NCBI GenBank assembly: GCA_023667145.1
Contig: JAMPAQ010000002.1
Coordinates: 40,574 to 104,573 of the forward strand
Source of the DNA: Pseudoflavonifractor sp.
GTDB lineage: Bacteria > Bacteroidota > Bacteroidia > Bacteroidales > Muribaculaceae
Reading direction: 5' to 3'
DNA length: 64,000 nucleotides
Shown: positions 63,286 to 64,000 of the stretch, one piece after another
Layout of the letters: every line of letters starts with the position of its first letter
How positions within the stretch are numbered: the stretch's first letter is position 1
The notes under the pieces: model-generated
The model's input: only the letters and a program-made list of their open reading frames with translations
Database searches by the model: none
Told to the model about the DNA's origin: nothing
Translations under genes and position numbers: made by a program

Positions 63286-64000
63286 ATGCAAATAGGAAAG
63301 ATAGACCTCGGGGCACGCCCGGTCATGCTGGCTCCGATGGAGGATGTCACCGACCACTCGTTCCGGCTCATCTGCAAGGAGCAGGGGGCCGACATGGTCT
63401 ACACGGAGTTTGTCTCAGCCGACGCCCTAATACGCAACATAGCCGCAACCACCCGCAAACTGCACATCAACCCTGCTGAACGACCGACAGCCATACAGAT
63501 ATACGGGCGCGAAACCGGGCCGATGGTCGAGGCGGCGCGTATGGTCGAGGCAGCCAACCCCGACATACTCGACATAAACTTCGGCTGTCCCGTGAAGAAG
63601 GTCGCCGGCAAGGGCGCCGGAGCCGGGATGCTGCGCGACATACCCAAGATGCTTGAGATTACCGCCGCAGTGGTCAAGGCTGTCAACATCCCCGTGACGG
63701 TAAAGACACGTCTCGGATGGGACGCTGACTCCAAGATAATAGTGGAGCTGGCCGAGAAGCTACAGGACTGCGGCATACAGGCACTGACCGTGCATGGACG
63801 CACGCGGGCACAGATGTACAACGGCGAGGCCGACTGGGAGATGATAGCCCGCGTCAAGGAAAACCCACGGTTGACCATACCGCTCATCGGCAACGGCGAC
63901 ATCACAACCCCGGAGAAAGCCGCCGAGGCATTCTCACGCTACGGAGTCGACGGGGTCATGGTGGGCCGCGCATCCATCGGCGCTCCATGGATATTCCATG
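63286..64000 (+). CDS. tRNA-dihydrouridine synthase (partial, right edge)
   Basis: The first 238 codons of a Dus enzyme are seen; the frame runs off the right edge. FMN-binding and catalytic features are present: PVMLAPMEDVTDHSFRLICKEQGADMVYTEFVSA, the catalytic Cys in DINFGCPVKKVAGKGAGAGM, VKTRLGWD and LTVHGRTRAQMYNGEADW, then the phosphate-binding IGNGDITTP and GVMVGRASIGAPW. The order fits DusB-type enzymes, which reduce uridines in the tRNA D-loop. It starts 83 bp after the protease gene. Confidence 0.93.
   Translation, partial: MQIGKIDLGARPVMLAPMEDVTDHSFRLICKEQGADMVYTEFVSADALIRNIAATTRKLHINPAERPTAIQIYGRETGPMVEAARMVEAANPDILDINFGCPVKKVAGKGAGAGMLRDIPKMLEITAAVVKAVNIPVTVKTRLGWDADSKIIVELAEKLQDCGIQALTVHGRTRAQMYNGEADWEMIARVKENPRLTIPLIGNGDITTPEKAAEAFSRYGVDGVMVGRASIGAPWIFH

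Overview
The window looks like a chromosomal segment of a Bacteroidales bacterium, plausibly a gut Muribaculaceae or relative. The evidence is the recurrent Bacteroidetes-type promoter (-7 box TAnnTTTG, sometimes with a TTTG-like -33 box about 19 bp upstream), the near absence of Shine-Dalgarno sequences, and family content typical of the phylum (DUF5686, DUF5063, BamA/TamA-like lipoprotein, type IX-secretion-like C-termini, pyruvate phosphate dikinase, DAHP synthase-chorismate mutase fusion). The placement is inferred from genes and promoters only; no rRNA or tRNA gene is visible. Most genes are moderately GC-rich. Three patches are visibly AT-richer and look accessory: 1-1.5 kb, 12.1-17.0 kb and about 40.5-47.2 kb.

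Layout. 1-1.5 kb: the end of an Eco57I-type restriction-modification protein followed by a Fic AMP-transferase. 1.8-12 kb: housekeeping genes, namely M18 aminopeptidase, an AspT/YidE-type transporter, a leftward operon yicC-gmk-nadD-DUF5063-rluA, tsaB behind a perfect 50-bp palindrome, an acyltransferase and asnB. 12.3-17 kb: a 1338-residue secreted repeat protein with a long structured leader. 17-28 kb: Bcr/CflA-type MFS pump, DUF5686 outer-membrane protein, CYTH protein, rlmD, ppdK, a three-gene DUF3791/DUF3990 toxin-antitoxin-like cassette, flavin reductase and ferritin-like protein.

28.3-32.5 kb: the aromatic amino acid operon pheA - aminotransferase - DAHP synthase/chorismate mutase - tyrA. 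It is preceded by a previously unlisted 24-codon leader peptide packed with Phe and Tyr codons and by mutually exclusive antiterminator and terminator hairpins. I read this as ribosome-mediated transcription attenuation sensing both end products, and consider it the best regulatory discovery in the window.

32.5-40.5 kb: kup, LysE exporter, CBM9-like protein, a small antitoxin-like gene with a GNAT toxin-like gene, BamA/TamA-like protein and a glycosyltransferase. 40.5-47.2 kb: a C5-cytosine methyltransferase whose partner endonuclease is split by an in-frame amber codon, an orphan AbiE-associated-like protein, an LRR surface protein with a long leader, and a second antitoxin-like/GNAT pair sharing the N-terminal motif of the first. 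47.2-50 kb: ruvX, def and ettA. 50.6-57.1 kb: a complete MacAB-TolC-type efflux operon ending in its own LytS-type kinase and LytTR regulator. 57-64 kb: surE, OPT transporter, MATE pump, a candidate small RNA, M16 protease and the start of a tRNA-dihydrouridine synthase. Two inverted copies of a 170-bp MITE-like element and one degenerate core lie between genes from 50 to 62 kb.
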